Assembly: GCA_037127315.1 (NCBI GenBank) | Contig: JBBBDQ010001124.1 | Location: 2,423,501-2,487,500, forward strand | Direction: 5' to 3' | DNA length: 64,000 nucleotides | DNA from: Ascarosepion bandense | Lineage: Eukaryota; Mollusca; Cephalopoda; Sepiida; Sepiidae | In this document: in pieces, positions 11,601 through 23,398 of the stretch | Layout: every line of letters begins with the position of its first letter | Position numbering within the stretch: position 1 is the first letter of the stretch | The notes under the pieces: generated by a model | Databases searched by the model: none | What the model saw: the letters and a program-made list of their open reading frames with translations, nothing else | Told to the model about the DNA's origin: nothing | Made by a program: the position numbers and the translations under genes

Positions 11601-14600
11601 TATTCAATGAAGATAAACGTTTAATAGAAATGACATAATATTCCATCAAAATAAATGTTTGCTTGAAATGACATAATATTCCATCATAGAAATGGAATAA
11701 TATTCCATCAAGATAAACGTTTGCTTGAAATGACATAATATTTCATCAAAATAACCGTTTGCTTGAAATGACATAATATTCCTTCAAGATAAACGTTTCA
11801 TAGAAATGACATAATATTCCATCAAGATAAACGTTTGTTTGAAATGACATAATATTCCATCAAAATAACCGTTTGCTAAAAAATGACATAATATTCCCTC
11901 AAGGTAAATGTTTGATAGAAATGACATAATATTCCGTCAAGATAAATGTTTGCTTGAAATGACATAATATTCCATCAATTTTACGTTTGATAGAAATGAC
12001 ATAATGTTCCATCAAGTTTTACGTTTCATAGAAATGACATAATATTCCATCAAGATGAACGTTTCATAGAAATGACATAATATTCCATCAAGATAACCTT
12101 TTGCTTGTAATGACATAATATTCCATCAAGATAAATGTTTCCTTAAAATGACATCATCTTCTATCAAGATAACCATTTAATAGAAATGACATAATATTCC
12201 ATCAAGATAAACGTTTCATAGTTATGACATAATATTCCATCAAGATAAACGTTTCATAGAAATGAAATAATATTCCATCAAGATAAACGTTTGCTTGAAA
12301 TGACATAATATTCCATCAAGATAAACGTATCTCAGAAATAACATATGATTACATCAAGATAAACGTTTCAAAGAAATGACATAATATTCCCCCAAGATAA
12401 ACGTTTCATAGAAATGACATAATATTCCATCAAAATAACCGTTTGCTTGAAATGACATAATATTCCATCACGATAAACGTTCCATAGAAATGGCATAATA
12501 TTCCATCAAAATAAACGTTTGCTTGAAATGACATAATATTCCCTCAAGATAAATGTTTCATATAAATTAGATAATATTCCATCAAGATAAACGTTTGCGT
12601 GAAATGACATAATATTCCATCAAAATAACCGTTTGCTTGAAATGACATAATATTCCATCAAAATAACCGTTTGCTTGAAATGACATAATATTCCATCAAA
12701 ATAACCGTTTGCTTGAAATGACATAATATTCCATCAACGTAAACATTTCATAGAAATGACATAATATTCCATCAAGTTAAACGCTTGCTTGAAATGACAT
12801 AATATTCAATGAAGATAAACGTTCCATAGAAATGACATAATATTCCATCAAGATAAACGTTTGCTTGAAATGACATAATATTCAATTAAGATAAATGTTC
12901 CATAGAAATGACATAATATTCCATCAAGATAAACGTTTGCTTGAAATGACATAATATTCCATCAAAATAACCGTTTGCTTGAAATGACATAATATTCCAT
13001 CAAAATAACCGTTTGCTTGAAATGACATAATATTCCATCAAAATCACCGTTTGCTTGAAATGACATAATATTCCATCAACGTAAACATTTCATAGAAATG
13101 ACATAATATTCCATCAAGTTAAACGCTTGCTTGAAATGACATAATATTCAATGAAGATAAACGTTCCATAGAAATGACATAATATTCCATCAAGATAAAC
13201 GTTTGCTTGAAATGACATAATATTCAATCAAGATAAATGTTCCATAGAAATGACATAATATTCCATCAAGATAAACGTTTGCTTAAAATGACATAATATT
13301 CCATCAAAATAACCGTTTGCTTGAAATGACATAATATTGCATCAAGATAAATGTTCCATAGAAATGACATAATATTCCATCACGATAAACGTTTGCTTGA
13401 AATGACATAATATTCCATCAAGATAAACGTTTGCTTGAAATGACATAATATTCCATCAAAATAACCGTTTGCTTGAAATGACATAATATTCCATCAAGAT
13501 AAACGTTTGCTTGAAATGACATAATATTCCATCACGATAAACGTTCCATAGAAATGACATAATATTCCATCAAAATAACCGTTTGCTTGAAATGACATAA
13601 TCTTCCATCAAGATAAACGTTTGCTTGAAATGACATAATATTCCATCAAGATAAACGTTTGCTTGAAATGACATAATATTCCATCAAGATAAACGTATCT
13701 CAGAAATAACATATGATTACATCAAGATAAACGTTTCAAAGAAATGACATAATATTCCCCCAAGATAAACGTTTCATAGAAATGACATAATATTCCATCA
13801 AAATAAACGTTTGCTTGAAATGACATAATATTCCATCAACGTAAACGTTTCATAGAAATGACAATATTCCTTCAAGTTAAACAATTGCTTGAAATGACAT
13901 CATATTCCATCAAGATAAACGTTTGCTTCAAATGACATAATATTCCATCACGATAAACGTTTCGTAGAAATGACATAATATTTCATCCATATAAACGTTT
14001 GCTTGAAATAACATAATATTCGATCAAGATAAACATTTCATAGAAATGACATAATATTCCATCAAAATAAACGTTTGCTTGAAATGACATAATGTTCCAT
14101 CAAGTTAAAAGTTTCATAGAAATGACATAATATTACATCAGGATAAATGTTTAAAAAAATTACATAATATTCCATCAAGGTAAATGTTTCGTTGAAATTA
14201 TATAATATTCCATGAAGATAAACGTTTCATAGAAATGGTAAAATATTCCATCAAGTTAAACGTTTCATAGAAATGACATAATATCCAATCAGGATAAATG
14301 TTTGCTTAAAATGACATAATGTTCCATCAAGTTTTCCGTTTCATAGAAATGACATAATATTCCATCAAGATGAACGTTTCATAGAAATGACATAATATTC
14401 CATCAAGATAACCTTTTGCTTGTAATGACATAATATTCCATCAAGATAAATGTTTCCTTAAAATGACATCATCTTCTATCAAGATAACCATTTAATAGAA
14501 ATGACATAATATTCCATCAAGATAAACGTTTGCTTGAAATGACATAATATTCCATCAAGATGAACGTTTCATAGAAATGACATAATATTCCATCAAGATA

Positions 14601-15335
14601 AATGTTTCCTTAAAATGACATCATGTTCTCTCAAGATAAACGTTGCATAGAAATGACATAATATTCCATCAAGATAAACGTTTGATAGAAATGACATAAT
14701 ATCCATCAAGTATAAACGTTTCCTTGAAATGACATAATATTCCATCAACGTAAACATTTAATAGAAATGACATAATATTCCATCAAAATAAATGTTTGCT
14801 TGAAATGACATAATATTCCATCATACAAACGGCATAATATTCCATCACGATAAACGTTTCATAAAAATGACATAATACTCCATCACGATAAACGTTTCAT
14901 AGAAATGACATAATATTCCATCAAGATAAACGTTTGCTTGAAATGACATAATATTCCATCAAGATAAACGTTTCAAAGAAATGACATAATATTCCATCAA
15001 GATAAACGTTTCATAGAAATGACATAATATTCCATCAAGATAAACGTTTCATAGAAATGACATAATATTCCATCAAGTTAAATGTTTGCTTTAAATGACA
15101 TTTTTCATCAAGATAAACGTTTGCTTGAAATGACATACTATTCCATGAACATAAACGTTTGCTTGACATGACATAATATTCCATCAACGTAAACATTTCA
15201 TAGAAATGACATAATATTCCATCAAGATGAACGTTTGCTTAAAATGACATAATGTTTCATAATGATAAACGTTTCCCAGAAATTACATATCACATCAAGA
15301 TAAAAGTTTCATAGAAATGACGTAATATTTAATTA
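8620..15335. repeat. 38-bp satellite array, about 176 units
   Basis: The unit reads GACATAATATTCCATCAAG, then ATAAACGTTT, then either CATAGAAAT or GCTTGAAAT. Spacing is 38 bp, for example GACATAAT at 9243 and 9281. Both unit types are interspersed throughout. Most units keep the palindrome AAACGTTT; many variants carry AAATGTTT or AAACATTT, the two CpG transition products. Outer units are the most diverged. Blocks of several consecutive variant units recur at distant sites, showing segmental copying inside the array. Because 38 is not a multiple of three, open frames across it are short and accidental. There are no unique spacers, so it is not a CRISPR array. Confidence 0.97.
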
Positions 15336-16196
15336 AGATAAAAATTAGAACAGATTCTCTTATATTTTGAAACCTGTTGATGCATTCTCGATATTATACT
15401 ATCTGCTACATTTTGCCTGTATTCTGGGAATTGTGGAAAATATAATTGACGCGACTGTCGTATTCAGGAAAATTAATGCGTAAATTTCTCCGGGCATATT
15501 TGAAGTGAAACTCTATCAAACGAGAATTATGACTCATTATAAATACAGGCTTGTAAATGGCACAAAGGCGTTCATGCATCGCCCGGGAGACTAGTCCTCT
15601 TAATCGAGAGCCAATATTGTGTCTCGTTATTTCGAAATTAAGTTTTTTGTTTTTGTTTTTGTTTTTTGGCAAAGAAAAGCTTAGATTTAGTTTTTACTAC
15701 TTTTTCATACGCTTCCTTAGCTTTAGCCTCTGTTTAAATGATTTTATAATTTTTATTATAACTCAACAATAACAGAGCAGCGTTGGAAAAGATGACTAGA
15801 TTGTTTTTTTGTTTTTTTCAGTTTTGTGTCCTCCTCCCCGGCGAATAACATTGAAATAAGAAGTCAGACTTTCTCAGCCCCTCCCCGTCACACACATTAC
15901 ATTTTCTTTAAACAGAGGAGAAGAGAATGCCGGTTGTCTGGATACAACTACCTACCGATTTCTCTGACTTCCGCATGAGTTTCAAAACGTTTTCTTCACA
16001 TCACTACAGTATTGCAAACATGAATTCGAATCATTGGAGTTAACACCCAATCACGACAGTGTGTTTCATGCGTAAACGAAATCGTCAGGAAACAGACTGT
16101 CGCCTCTGGGTACCCACTTTAATATTTACATCATCTCTATCTCTGATATTTTGCACTTTAACCCATGAATATAGCCTACCTAAAAACTAATGTTTG

Positions 16197-16200
<4 letters not shown>
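15336..16200. other. No gene recognised
   Basis: AT-rich sequence with T-rich runs near 15645-15670 and 15805-15820. Short open frames of 88 codons on the minus strand (15406-15672) and 71 on the plus strand (15557-15772) show no domain. Confidence 0.3.

Positions 16201-16241
<41 letters not shown>
16201..16241. repeat. (TA)n microsatellite
   Basis: About 20 uninterrupted TA dinucleotides. Confidence 0.95.
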
Positions 16242-16244
<3 letters not shown>

Positions 16245-16370
16245 ACTAATATTTGAGTAAACTCCTTTTTTTATTAAACAGTATATTTATTTTTTTCGTC
16301 TACCGGCCTGAATATTCAAATAAATACACAGTTTCACACGCGCGCGCGCAAAAACCACACATAAATATAT

Positions 16371-16465
16371 GCCAATTCAGTCGGGTTTCAATCCTGGGTT
16401 AAAAGCAGTCGGAATCTAACCGTACTGATGAACTGTGATACAGCGAAACAGATCTGTTTGCGGAT

Positions 16466-16519
<54 letters not shown>
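16371..16519 (+). mobile_element. Second tRNA-like SINE family, 5'-truncated, with (TA)n tail
   Basis: 16371-16470 carries the B-box-like GGGTTTCAATCCTGGGTT, then TAACCGTACTGATGA and CTGTGATACAGCGAAA, and runs into (TA)n at 16471-16519. The same order, with an A box present, occurs at 60942-61080, also followed by a TA run. The shared tail type suggests (TA)n is part of the element. Confidence 0.7.
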
Positions 16520-16520
<1 letters not shown>

Positions 16521-16769
16521 CGTGTATATTTATGTCAAGGCGTGTTAGCGACCACTCTAAGGGAAGAAAAACTCTAAATTCTAAAACGTAAAGCAAGGCG
16601 ACACGAAAACCACTGTACTATTTTTCCAAGGCAGTCAAACTAATTCGCAGATAATAATGAAAAAAACAAGACATGATTCTCTACGGCCTGAAAGAACAGG
16701 GATGAAAAAATATGCGTTTTTAACAGATTCTTCTCCTCTTCTCGTTTATGCATTAAGGAACTGAACTGC

Positions 16770-16835
16770 TCTCTTCCCGATTCTTTCTTTCTAATCAACT
16801 TTGATCTTCAAAGATTTAAATGCAATATCAAGTGT
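16770..16835 (+). pseudogene. LINE-2 C-terminal fragment
   Basis: Plus-strand translation gives SLPDSFFLINFDLQRFKCN followed by YLLLL-like residues. This resembles the LINE-2 end (CFPDSYNLQ..NRHLLS). A parallel sequence lies at 17440-17500. Confidence 0.5.
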
Positions 16836-16875
16836 TATCTTTTGTTGTTGTATGCATAATAAACCTATGTGTCGC

Positions 16876-16970
16876 GTCTCTTCAGAACATAGACGATCAT
16901 GGTTCTCCACAACTTTCTGTCTCTTATGGTTCTTAGATTTTCTCGCTTTGACTCGTTACGCTTTCTCGGG
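16876..16970 (-). pseudogene. LINE-1 3' end fragment
   Basis: CTCTTCAGAACATAGACGAT and the following TGTCTCTTATGGTTC-type sequence match the 3' end of LINE-1 on the minus strand at 6730-6790. No coding remains. Confidence 0.5.
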
Positions 16971-17084
16971 CTAAGGTTTTCCAGTGATATGAAGTGAAAA
17001 TATTGGTTCAATTTGCTCGGTCTGCTTTTAGGAAAGTAGGTTCACTGTGTCGTGCTAGACAATTCTTCTCGCTAGAATCCATCT

Positions 17085-17500
17085 TATACATTTACAAATC
17101 GACCATTCGTTCATGAATTGAATATTGCTGCCACATTTGGTGCTTCTACTATGTATTTCGAAATTAATAATAAACACAAGAAAGAATTTGCAATGTTATT
17201 CATCCTGACCTGGCATTTCGGTTTCAGTCACTTTCCTGTGCCTTTTCTACATATGTTTTCATGGTAATCTTTTTGATGAGCTTTCCTCTTTGATACCTGG
17301 ACTTTATGAATTTAAGCGCAGTACTGGATTGGCGACAAGGTCTCATCATTCTATAGTTGAAATGGTTAAATGCAACCGTAAGTTCTATGATATTTTCTTC
17401 TCGTGCACTTGTTGCATGTGAACTATCTTCCGGTTTCTTGTTTTCTAGTTAAATTTGATCTTGAAAAATTTAAATGCAATGTGAATTGTTATCTTCTATC
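17085..17500 (+). pseudogene. LINE-2 reverse transcriptase C-terminus, decayed
   Basis: Plus-strand pieces read EYCCHIWC, then HPDLAFRFQS, then FSTYVFMV, and later FKCNVNCYLLSS. These follow the order of the better-preserved copy at 43905-44735. Several frameshifts are needed to keep the reading. Confidence 0.65.
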
Positions 17501-17639
17501 TTCGTTTTTTTTTATCGATTTTTTTCTTCTTAATAATATATTTTCTCATATTGTTTCACACTCGATAAGCCCTTACGTCTTAGTTACTTTATTGCTTTTC
17601 TTGGGGTGAAATGATTTTTAAAAAAAGACGGTTCTTTGA

Positions 17640-18100
17640 GTCTCAGGTCTCGCATTACTCTCCTCGAAATTACAAGTTTTCTCAATCAATTCTGCCATTT
17701 TGAATTTGTCACTTGATTTTGTTTTTTTTACCATCAAATTTTTTGCAGCGTAATTATTCAAACGACTTATGAAACCAGATTGCTTTATCAGTTACAAGCT
17801 AATGAAAAAAAAAATCTTATTTCAGTGGATCATAAAACGTCCATTTAACTAAATTCCTATTTCCTCTCTTCAAATTTGAAATTTCTCCCGTGGGAGTCAA
17901 GTGCCTCCTGTTTAAGAATCACTGCTCTAAAACATATGGATCCAACTCGGCCAACCGTAACCCTTGATATTAAATTAATGCAATTATACCTCAATGTAAT
18001 ACTTAAATCCCAGGTAAATCAGTAAAACAGCATATTATATACAATCTCTGTCCCATACTTTTAAAATGTCATTTGAATTCAGGACGTAGGCTTTGGTTGG
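17640..18100. other. No gene recognised
   Basis: AT-rich sequence without recognised coding or repeat structure. AATCACTGCTCTA near 17920 resembles a hAT-type end, but I could not find a partner. Confidence 0.25.
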
Positions 18101-18103
18101 TTA

Positions 18104-19335
18104 ATTTTGTTTAGCAGCATATCAACATTTCTATGAGTAATTTAATGCCGAAATCTAAATAATTTAAACATAATTTATGGATTCGACTGAATATATTTTG
18201 AATGTAATTGTATGTCTTCAACTACAGAAAACTTATTGTTGATCATTCTCCTATAAAAAAAATATTCATTTTTTAATTTCATAATGTTTTGTTTGGTGGG
18301 GGTCACTATTTGCCCATAGCTAGGACTCTAACAGGTGCTACCACCACCTGTTAGGGTGAACCTGGGAATAACAGAAATTAAGGAGTGGTTCCACGCTCTT
18401 TAAAACCTCTAATCTCCTGATCAGAGGCCTTGCTGCCGGATGTAGTTTATCGTCATACCCAGAACTCCAGTTAATCCGAGTTCTGTATTTTAAAAAATAA
18501 TTTAATATATGTCAGTTGTCATGGCTTCTTGAAATATATTTCCCTCCTGTCACGCTCAGGGGGTTAGGATTATTTTCTTGTATTTTTCTTATGTTTTAAT
18601 ATATGATACTCAATAGTAGGTACATCAATATATATATATTGCCGTCATTTTAGACGGTATATCGATATAAATATTTTGACAACACGGGCCCACTCGTAAA
18701 AGAAGAATGCGCCATACTTCATTTGCTCAATTATTTCAGTTACTGAGTGAGAGATATGCCACAAGTGTTATGCCACCCATTGTGGATCGAACTCACTAGA
18801 CTAGCGAATTGGGTCCTGCATACGACGGTAAACTGCACCCGGCAGCAAGGCCTCTAATTGGGAGGTTGTGAGAAGCATGGAACCACCTCTTAATTGCTGT
18901 TGTTCCTAGGTTCACCCTGACCCGTAGTGGTAGCACCTGTTAGGGTCCCAGCTATGGGCAGATAGTTAACCTCGAAAATGGGGTCAAAACACCATGAAAG
19001 TATAAAAATAGACTTTCATAAAAAAATATATATTTTTGAAGGAAAATATAACCAATAACACATTTTAAAGAAAAAATTATTACCGTCACACATTTTTGAA
19101 GGAGAAAAATGTTGCCATAATACATTTTTGAAGGAAAAATTGCTGTCAGCAATACATTTTTGAATACAAAACTAGAAAACATAGTTTTCTAAAATAATTT
19201 TTTAAAAAATTTCTTCAAAATCTGACTAAATCAACCTTCTCACTATAACCGAACATTTAAAAGAAAGTACCTTAAAACCCCACCTTTTTGGCATTAAATA
19301 ACCCACAGAGGTTGATATGCCGCTAAACAAAATTC
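18104..19335. repeat. Long foldback repeat, ~380-490-bp arms
   Basis: The left arm (about 18104-18480) and right arm (about 18838-19335) are inverted copies of one sequence. Landmarks are AACAGGTGCTACCACCA, GAGGCCTTGCTGCCGG and TTTTGTTTAGCAGCATATC on the left, each found reversed on the right. The spacer of about 360 bp holds tRNA-like sequence near 18770-18830. A single arm of the same family occurs at 57450-57855. Arms differ by many substitutions and indels, so this is old. It could be a foldback transposon or two inverted insertions of one repeat. Confidence 0.7.
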
Positions 19336-20820
19336 AAACTCAAACTAGCGAATTGGTCTGCGAACCAAGTTTAACTATCGCGCTACGTTAAACGCTCGCT
19401 AGAGGCGTGGAACAAAGATCAACCGAGAGACTCACTGACGATTAATGGCATACGAAGCAAGAAGTCAATTCTAAAAAAAACCCTCACAGTTCATTTCTAT
19501 TCTTAATTATTTCCTTATTGCTACGTTAATCGTTCAAAGGAAATAATTTGCTGCTTTGCCAGTCATCTGATATTTGACTTCCGACTTTATTGAGTTCCAG
19601 CTGATTGTGCTAGAAGATAGTCATTGAATTTTACTTTTAACAATAGCTCAAAAGGAAGCCACAAAATTCTGTTGCGACAACCTACAAAGTGGGAAACGTT
19701 GGTATTTATCAGAGCGTCCATGTCGCTATCGAATGTGACACAAGGTCGAGATTTAATATGGGTTACCGGCAATACCGTGGAATAATTGCTCAAGCACCCT
19801 CGGGACTTTCCAAATTTGGAGACGTCTCAGGCACCGAGTAATGAGCCCAGTTTCCTCTCAACGGAGAGGTACTGCCTAGGGAGAATGGCACCCTAGAGCT
19901 TCAGCTAATGTTATCTTCAACTTCCCTGGCAGAAATGAACTCTTGTGCCAAGTAAATATACCAAGTAGGAAAGATATGCCTGTCTATCAGCACTATTATC
20001 TGGGATGGAACAGACTGCTGGCATACGTAAAAAATCGGCATGTATTTAATTCACCAATTACTGATATTTACTATTTATTGGGTAAATTAGATTTTTAAAA
20101 ATAATTTTCAGTAAATGATGGAACCGCGTCTATTTTTGCTGTCTTTATTAATGAGCTAGTGCCCTGGTGGGTGACCTCAAGAGATTACCCGTCCTTTGGG
20201 AGGGGAGGAGGTCACACTCTGGCGCTTGAAGCTTTCTCAAAATAGAGGGATTGCCGAAAAAACTTGTGCAGTTTTTTTGTTTTTGTTTTTTGTTTTTTTT
20301 GCCCTTGATCAATGTACACGTGTATCTCCACTGTAAATTCGACTTTGGGCCATATTTTGGGGGAGGTAGACATAAAAATATTTGCAGATACGGCATTGAT
20401 ATAACTTTTTTGTTTGTCTATGTTCAAATCTAGTCACTGCCCCCTCCTGGGCAGCACCTCACCCATTGTACTAAGTTGGAAAAGTTCAGAGTCAATCTTT
20501 GATACCTGAGGCGTGCCACTTGGAAGTGTCGAGGGAAGTGATAAAAAAATTTTTTCCAATTCTACGCGTGGGAGTCTCACTTTAAATTGGGCCAAGTGCC
20601 ATATTGTGTTCCAGTGAGTGCTTTTTTTTTTTTTTTTTTTTTTAACCAAACCAAAAGAGGCAAAGTGTGACACGTGGTCGATTTAATGTGGGGTGTCTAT
20701 ATTCATATATGTGTGTCAAGATAGTCCAATCCTTTTCCATTAGTCACATAGGCGTTGGTATCAACCAAATCTCCCTCCCCAGTGAAACGTCTCGTTCGAA
20801 TGACCGTAACTTTTTTTTAT
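19336..20820. other. No gene recognised; weak inverted similarity and T tracts
   Basis: No coding region is recognised. GGGACTTTCC..CTCAGG near 19800-19832 is an imperfect inverted match to CCTGAGG..GGAAGTGTCGAGG near 20505-20537, and GGTCGA..TTTAAT occurs near 19743 and 20676, hinting at a degraded foldback. Poly-T runs lie at 20270-20300 and 20620-20643. Confidence 0.3.
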
Positions 20821-20827
20821 CTTAGAA

Positions 20828-20851
20828 TCTAAACTTATTTATAAATGGAAC

Positions 20852-20890
<39 letters not shown>

Positions 20891-21545
20891 TCGTTACCTA
20901 TGAACTCCGAAACGGCTGAACCGATTTCCTTGAAAATTTAAACAGTTGTACTATAAGCGTCTGCGAGTGTCCTTAGCTAGGTTTTGTGCCGAGGTACACC
21001 CGATAAATATCGAAAATCGATAATCGAAAATATCGGGTTATAGACGGAGTGGTCCGATTTTAATCAAATATGATACACTCATAGACAAAGACATAAGAAA
21101 CGATATTCAGAAGTTTCAAGGTTGCAGTTCTTACATTAGTGCAGAAAATCGATAATATATATATATATATATATAAAAGGCAAGATACCGGGTCTGATCA
21201 AAATCAGTTGTTCAGCCGTTTTATTTTAGTTTTTGCTTCGGGTTTGGCTCTAAGTAAGTATAATTGTAGTTCTTAGTCTCAGCCATGATACCATTTACTC
21301 AGAGGACTTATTTAGCCTTCAAAATTCAGTTTACGACGAAAAAAACTTATTTGATATCGATACCAGGGAATGAAAATTGGACTTACATCCATTAATTTTT
21401 CTTTCAGTCTACGGTTTCACTTTAACTGGAAACAACTATTGCTTTTTAGTGTTTCGTGCCAACGTCCAAAGAGTCTGAGCTCCAGGACCATGGATTAGTT
21501 TTAAAGCTTTCATTACACCCGAGCAACGCCGGGCTATACTGCTAG
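20828..21545 (+). mobile_element. Non-autonomous Helitron-like element, full length
   Basis: The copy starts TCTAAACTTATTTATAAATG and ends ...CTATACTGCTAG, with A before and T after, the A|T insertion and TC...CTAG ends expected of Helitrons. About 12 nt before the end, CCCGAGCAACGCCGGG can form the 3' hairpin typical of Helitrons. There is no RepHel coding. Internal (TG)n (20859-20888) and (TA)n (21158-21174) tracts lie inside. At least six other copies occur in the window. Confidence 0.75.
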
Positions 21546-21571
21546 TCTTATATATTTGCAGACATACAGAC

Positions 21572-21600
21572 TGATATATATATATATATATATATATATT
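21572..21600. repeat. (TA)n microsatellite
   Basis: About 14 TA dinucleotides directly 5' of a foldback element. Confidence 0.9.
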
Positions 21601-21710
21601 GATTGATTGGTTGTTTAATACTTAGTTTTTGGTCCTAATAGTGTTAGACCAGTACACATTTGTATTAAAAAGTGTTCGATACAATTATATTGTACAACTT
21701 TTGAATATTT

Positions 21711-21850
21711 TCCATTTTTAAACGAGTTATTTCGCTATTCAGGTTTCTACCATGAGTGGTGTCTTCAAGTGATTTTTGTTATTAAAAATCGCCTGAAGAC
21801 ACCACTCATGGTAGAAACCTGAATAGCGAAATAACTCGTTTAAAAATGGA
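21711..21850. repeat. Near-perfect 67-bp inverted repeat
   Basis: 21711-21777 and 21784-21850 are reverse complements with two mismatches and a 6-nt loop (GTTATT). Landmarks are TTTAAACGAGTTATTTCGCT and TGAGTGGTGTCTTCA. A single-arm relative lies at 28770-28830, and the sequence 5' of this hairpin (21610-21710) matches, inverted, 28890-28975. Confidence 0.9.
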
Positions 21851-21959
21851 ATATATACATATATATGGTACGATGGGTAAATTGTCGCCATTTTATATTT
21901 TTAATTTGTTTCTTTTTGATTTTGTCGATTGCACAGTATATTACGGTCAGTTGGGCAAT

Positions 21960-22400
21960 GTCTGTGAGAAAATAGCACCATGACTCAATTCACTCCGCCA
22001 GAAATTTGGAAACGGTACCCTGTACTGCTGGGCATTCGCACCAGAAGTTTCAGTACGAACATTTCAGAGGCTTTAGGTGTCAATCTGAGGAGAGTGCAGA
22101 GGATTCGGAAAGGGATGGATGTTATATCCAGTCAACATCATGGTATTTGGAATGGCCGCTAATGACGGCAACGTTATGCCTCTATTCGTCTTCTCACAGG
22201 TCCTCAGCCTTAACACGGAGGCCTACATCAAGTGACTTGAAGAAATAGTCCTGACCTGGTTTAAGGGATCTCTGGCAATATGCCACACAAGCAGGAGAAT
22301 CCAGTCATGGCTGTCAGGTAATTTCTGCGATCACACCACGTCTCACATCTGGCCACCTAATTTCCCAGACTGCAAACCCCTTTATCTGTGAGGCACAGTT
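21960..22400 (+). pseudogene. Mariner-superfamily transposase relic with large internal deletions
   Basis: Translation gives MTQFTPPEIWKR, then SEALGVNLRRVQRIRK (N-terminal DNA-binding region), then jumps to MVFGMAANDGNVMPLFVF, LNTEAYIK.LEEIVLTW, CHTSRR and FCDHTTSHIWPPNFPDCKP. These match the known order of a widespread mariner-type transposase, but roughly the 150 residues after the N-terminus are gone, as are the residues around the second catalytic aspartate. A stop interrupts AYIK.LEE. No terminal inverted repeats were found. It cannot encode an enzyme. Confidence 0.8.
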
Positions 22401-22415
22401 GAGTAAAAGACAAAC

Positions 22416-22680
22416 AAAAGTCCTTGTAACACCAAAGATAAACTGAAGACAAATTAAACAAGGAGGTCCTACGTGGCCGAGTGGTGTAAGGCACGTTATA
22501 TATAATGACGAATACCGCTAAAAGACGCAAAAGTCCTTGTAACACCAAATATAAATTGAAGATAAATTATACAAGGAGGTCCTACGTGGCCAAGTGGTGT
22601 AAGGCACGTCGGATATAATGACGATTCCCGCTAAAAGACGCAAGTTTGAATTCTTTCATTGTGTGTTGAATATGCAAAAC
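22416..22680 (+). mobile_element. Leu/Ser-type tRNA-like SINE, tandemly duplicated (112-bp period)
   Basis: GGAGGTCCTACGTGGCC is followed by the A box TGGCCGAGTGG and a tRNA-like GGCACGT segment. The block from CAAAAGTCCTTGTAAC recurs after 112 bp (22416 and 22528). Only the second unit keeps a B-box-like AAGTTTGAATTC near 22641. It is a tRNA-derived repeat rather than a working tRNA gene: pairing in the acceptor stem is not evident. Confidence 0.6.
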
Positions 22681-23259
22681 CCATTTTTTCTACATATACT
22701 AATGCGATGAAAAAAGTTACCGTTCCTTGTTAGAAGTTTACTGCAGAATATAGAACATTTGTGTACTGTTCTCAAGCAAAAACTCACGAGGAATCTAAAT
22801 TTTCTCTTCGAAAGTTTTCCCAATTAAACTTTGAAAACTACTATAGACTCTCGAGATAGAAGAAATGATAAACTAATTCTAGATGCAGTTTCCTACAATT
22901 CAAACACAAGTTTGACTCATAATTCATTGCGGTGAAACACGCAATTACTTCTGAAATAACCTAACAGTTAATTAATATTCAGTGTTTTCAGTGGACGCAC
23001 ACAAACTTCATTGTAATTCATTTGGGATAGTCGCCTGTTTTAGAGCGATCATTTGCTTGCGAGTTCTGATCATTATCATCAGGTGTAATATTATGAAAGC
23101 TTTCTGACAAGCCAATTTAAATTTAATATGTTCTACCGTCAGTTGAAGGACATCTCTCATGGAATGATTGTGATAAATGCCGTCTCGTGCAAGTGCCTTT
23201 TTAGACTTACTTAAGGCCCAGAGTAAGCTGCGCCTAACAAATAACGATTACTAAGAGTT

Positions 23260-23330
23260 TCGAAGGGTGGGAAATTGTGGACAGTCATGATAGCCCACGT
23301 CTTAAAGGGATGTGGCACATAGAAGAATAA
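23260..23330 (+). pseudogene. LINE-1 3' end fragment
   Basis: AAATTGTGGACAGTCATGAT and TGTGGCACATAGAAGAATAA match the terminal block of LINE-1 seen at 1138-1193 and 47090-47140. Confidence 0.65.
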
Positions 23331-23398
23331 TCACACTGGAAACATTTCTTTCTTTTTGTACTTATTTTCTGGAATGAGACCTAAATATTTTGATTCTA

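Noticed and set aside
8620..15335. Possible CRISPR-like array
   Set aside because: Units are contiguous without unique spacers, and the sequence context is animal.
22416..22680. Functional tRNA-Leu/Ser gene
   Set aside because: The A box is good but acceptor and anticodon arms do not form and the unit is duplicated as part of a longer repeat.
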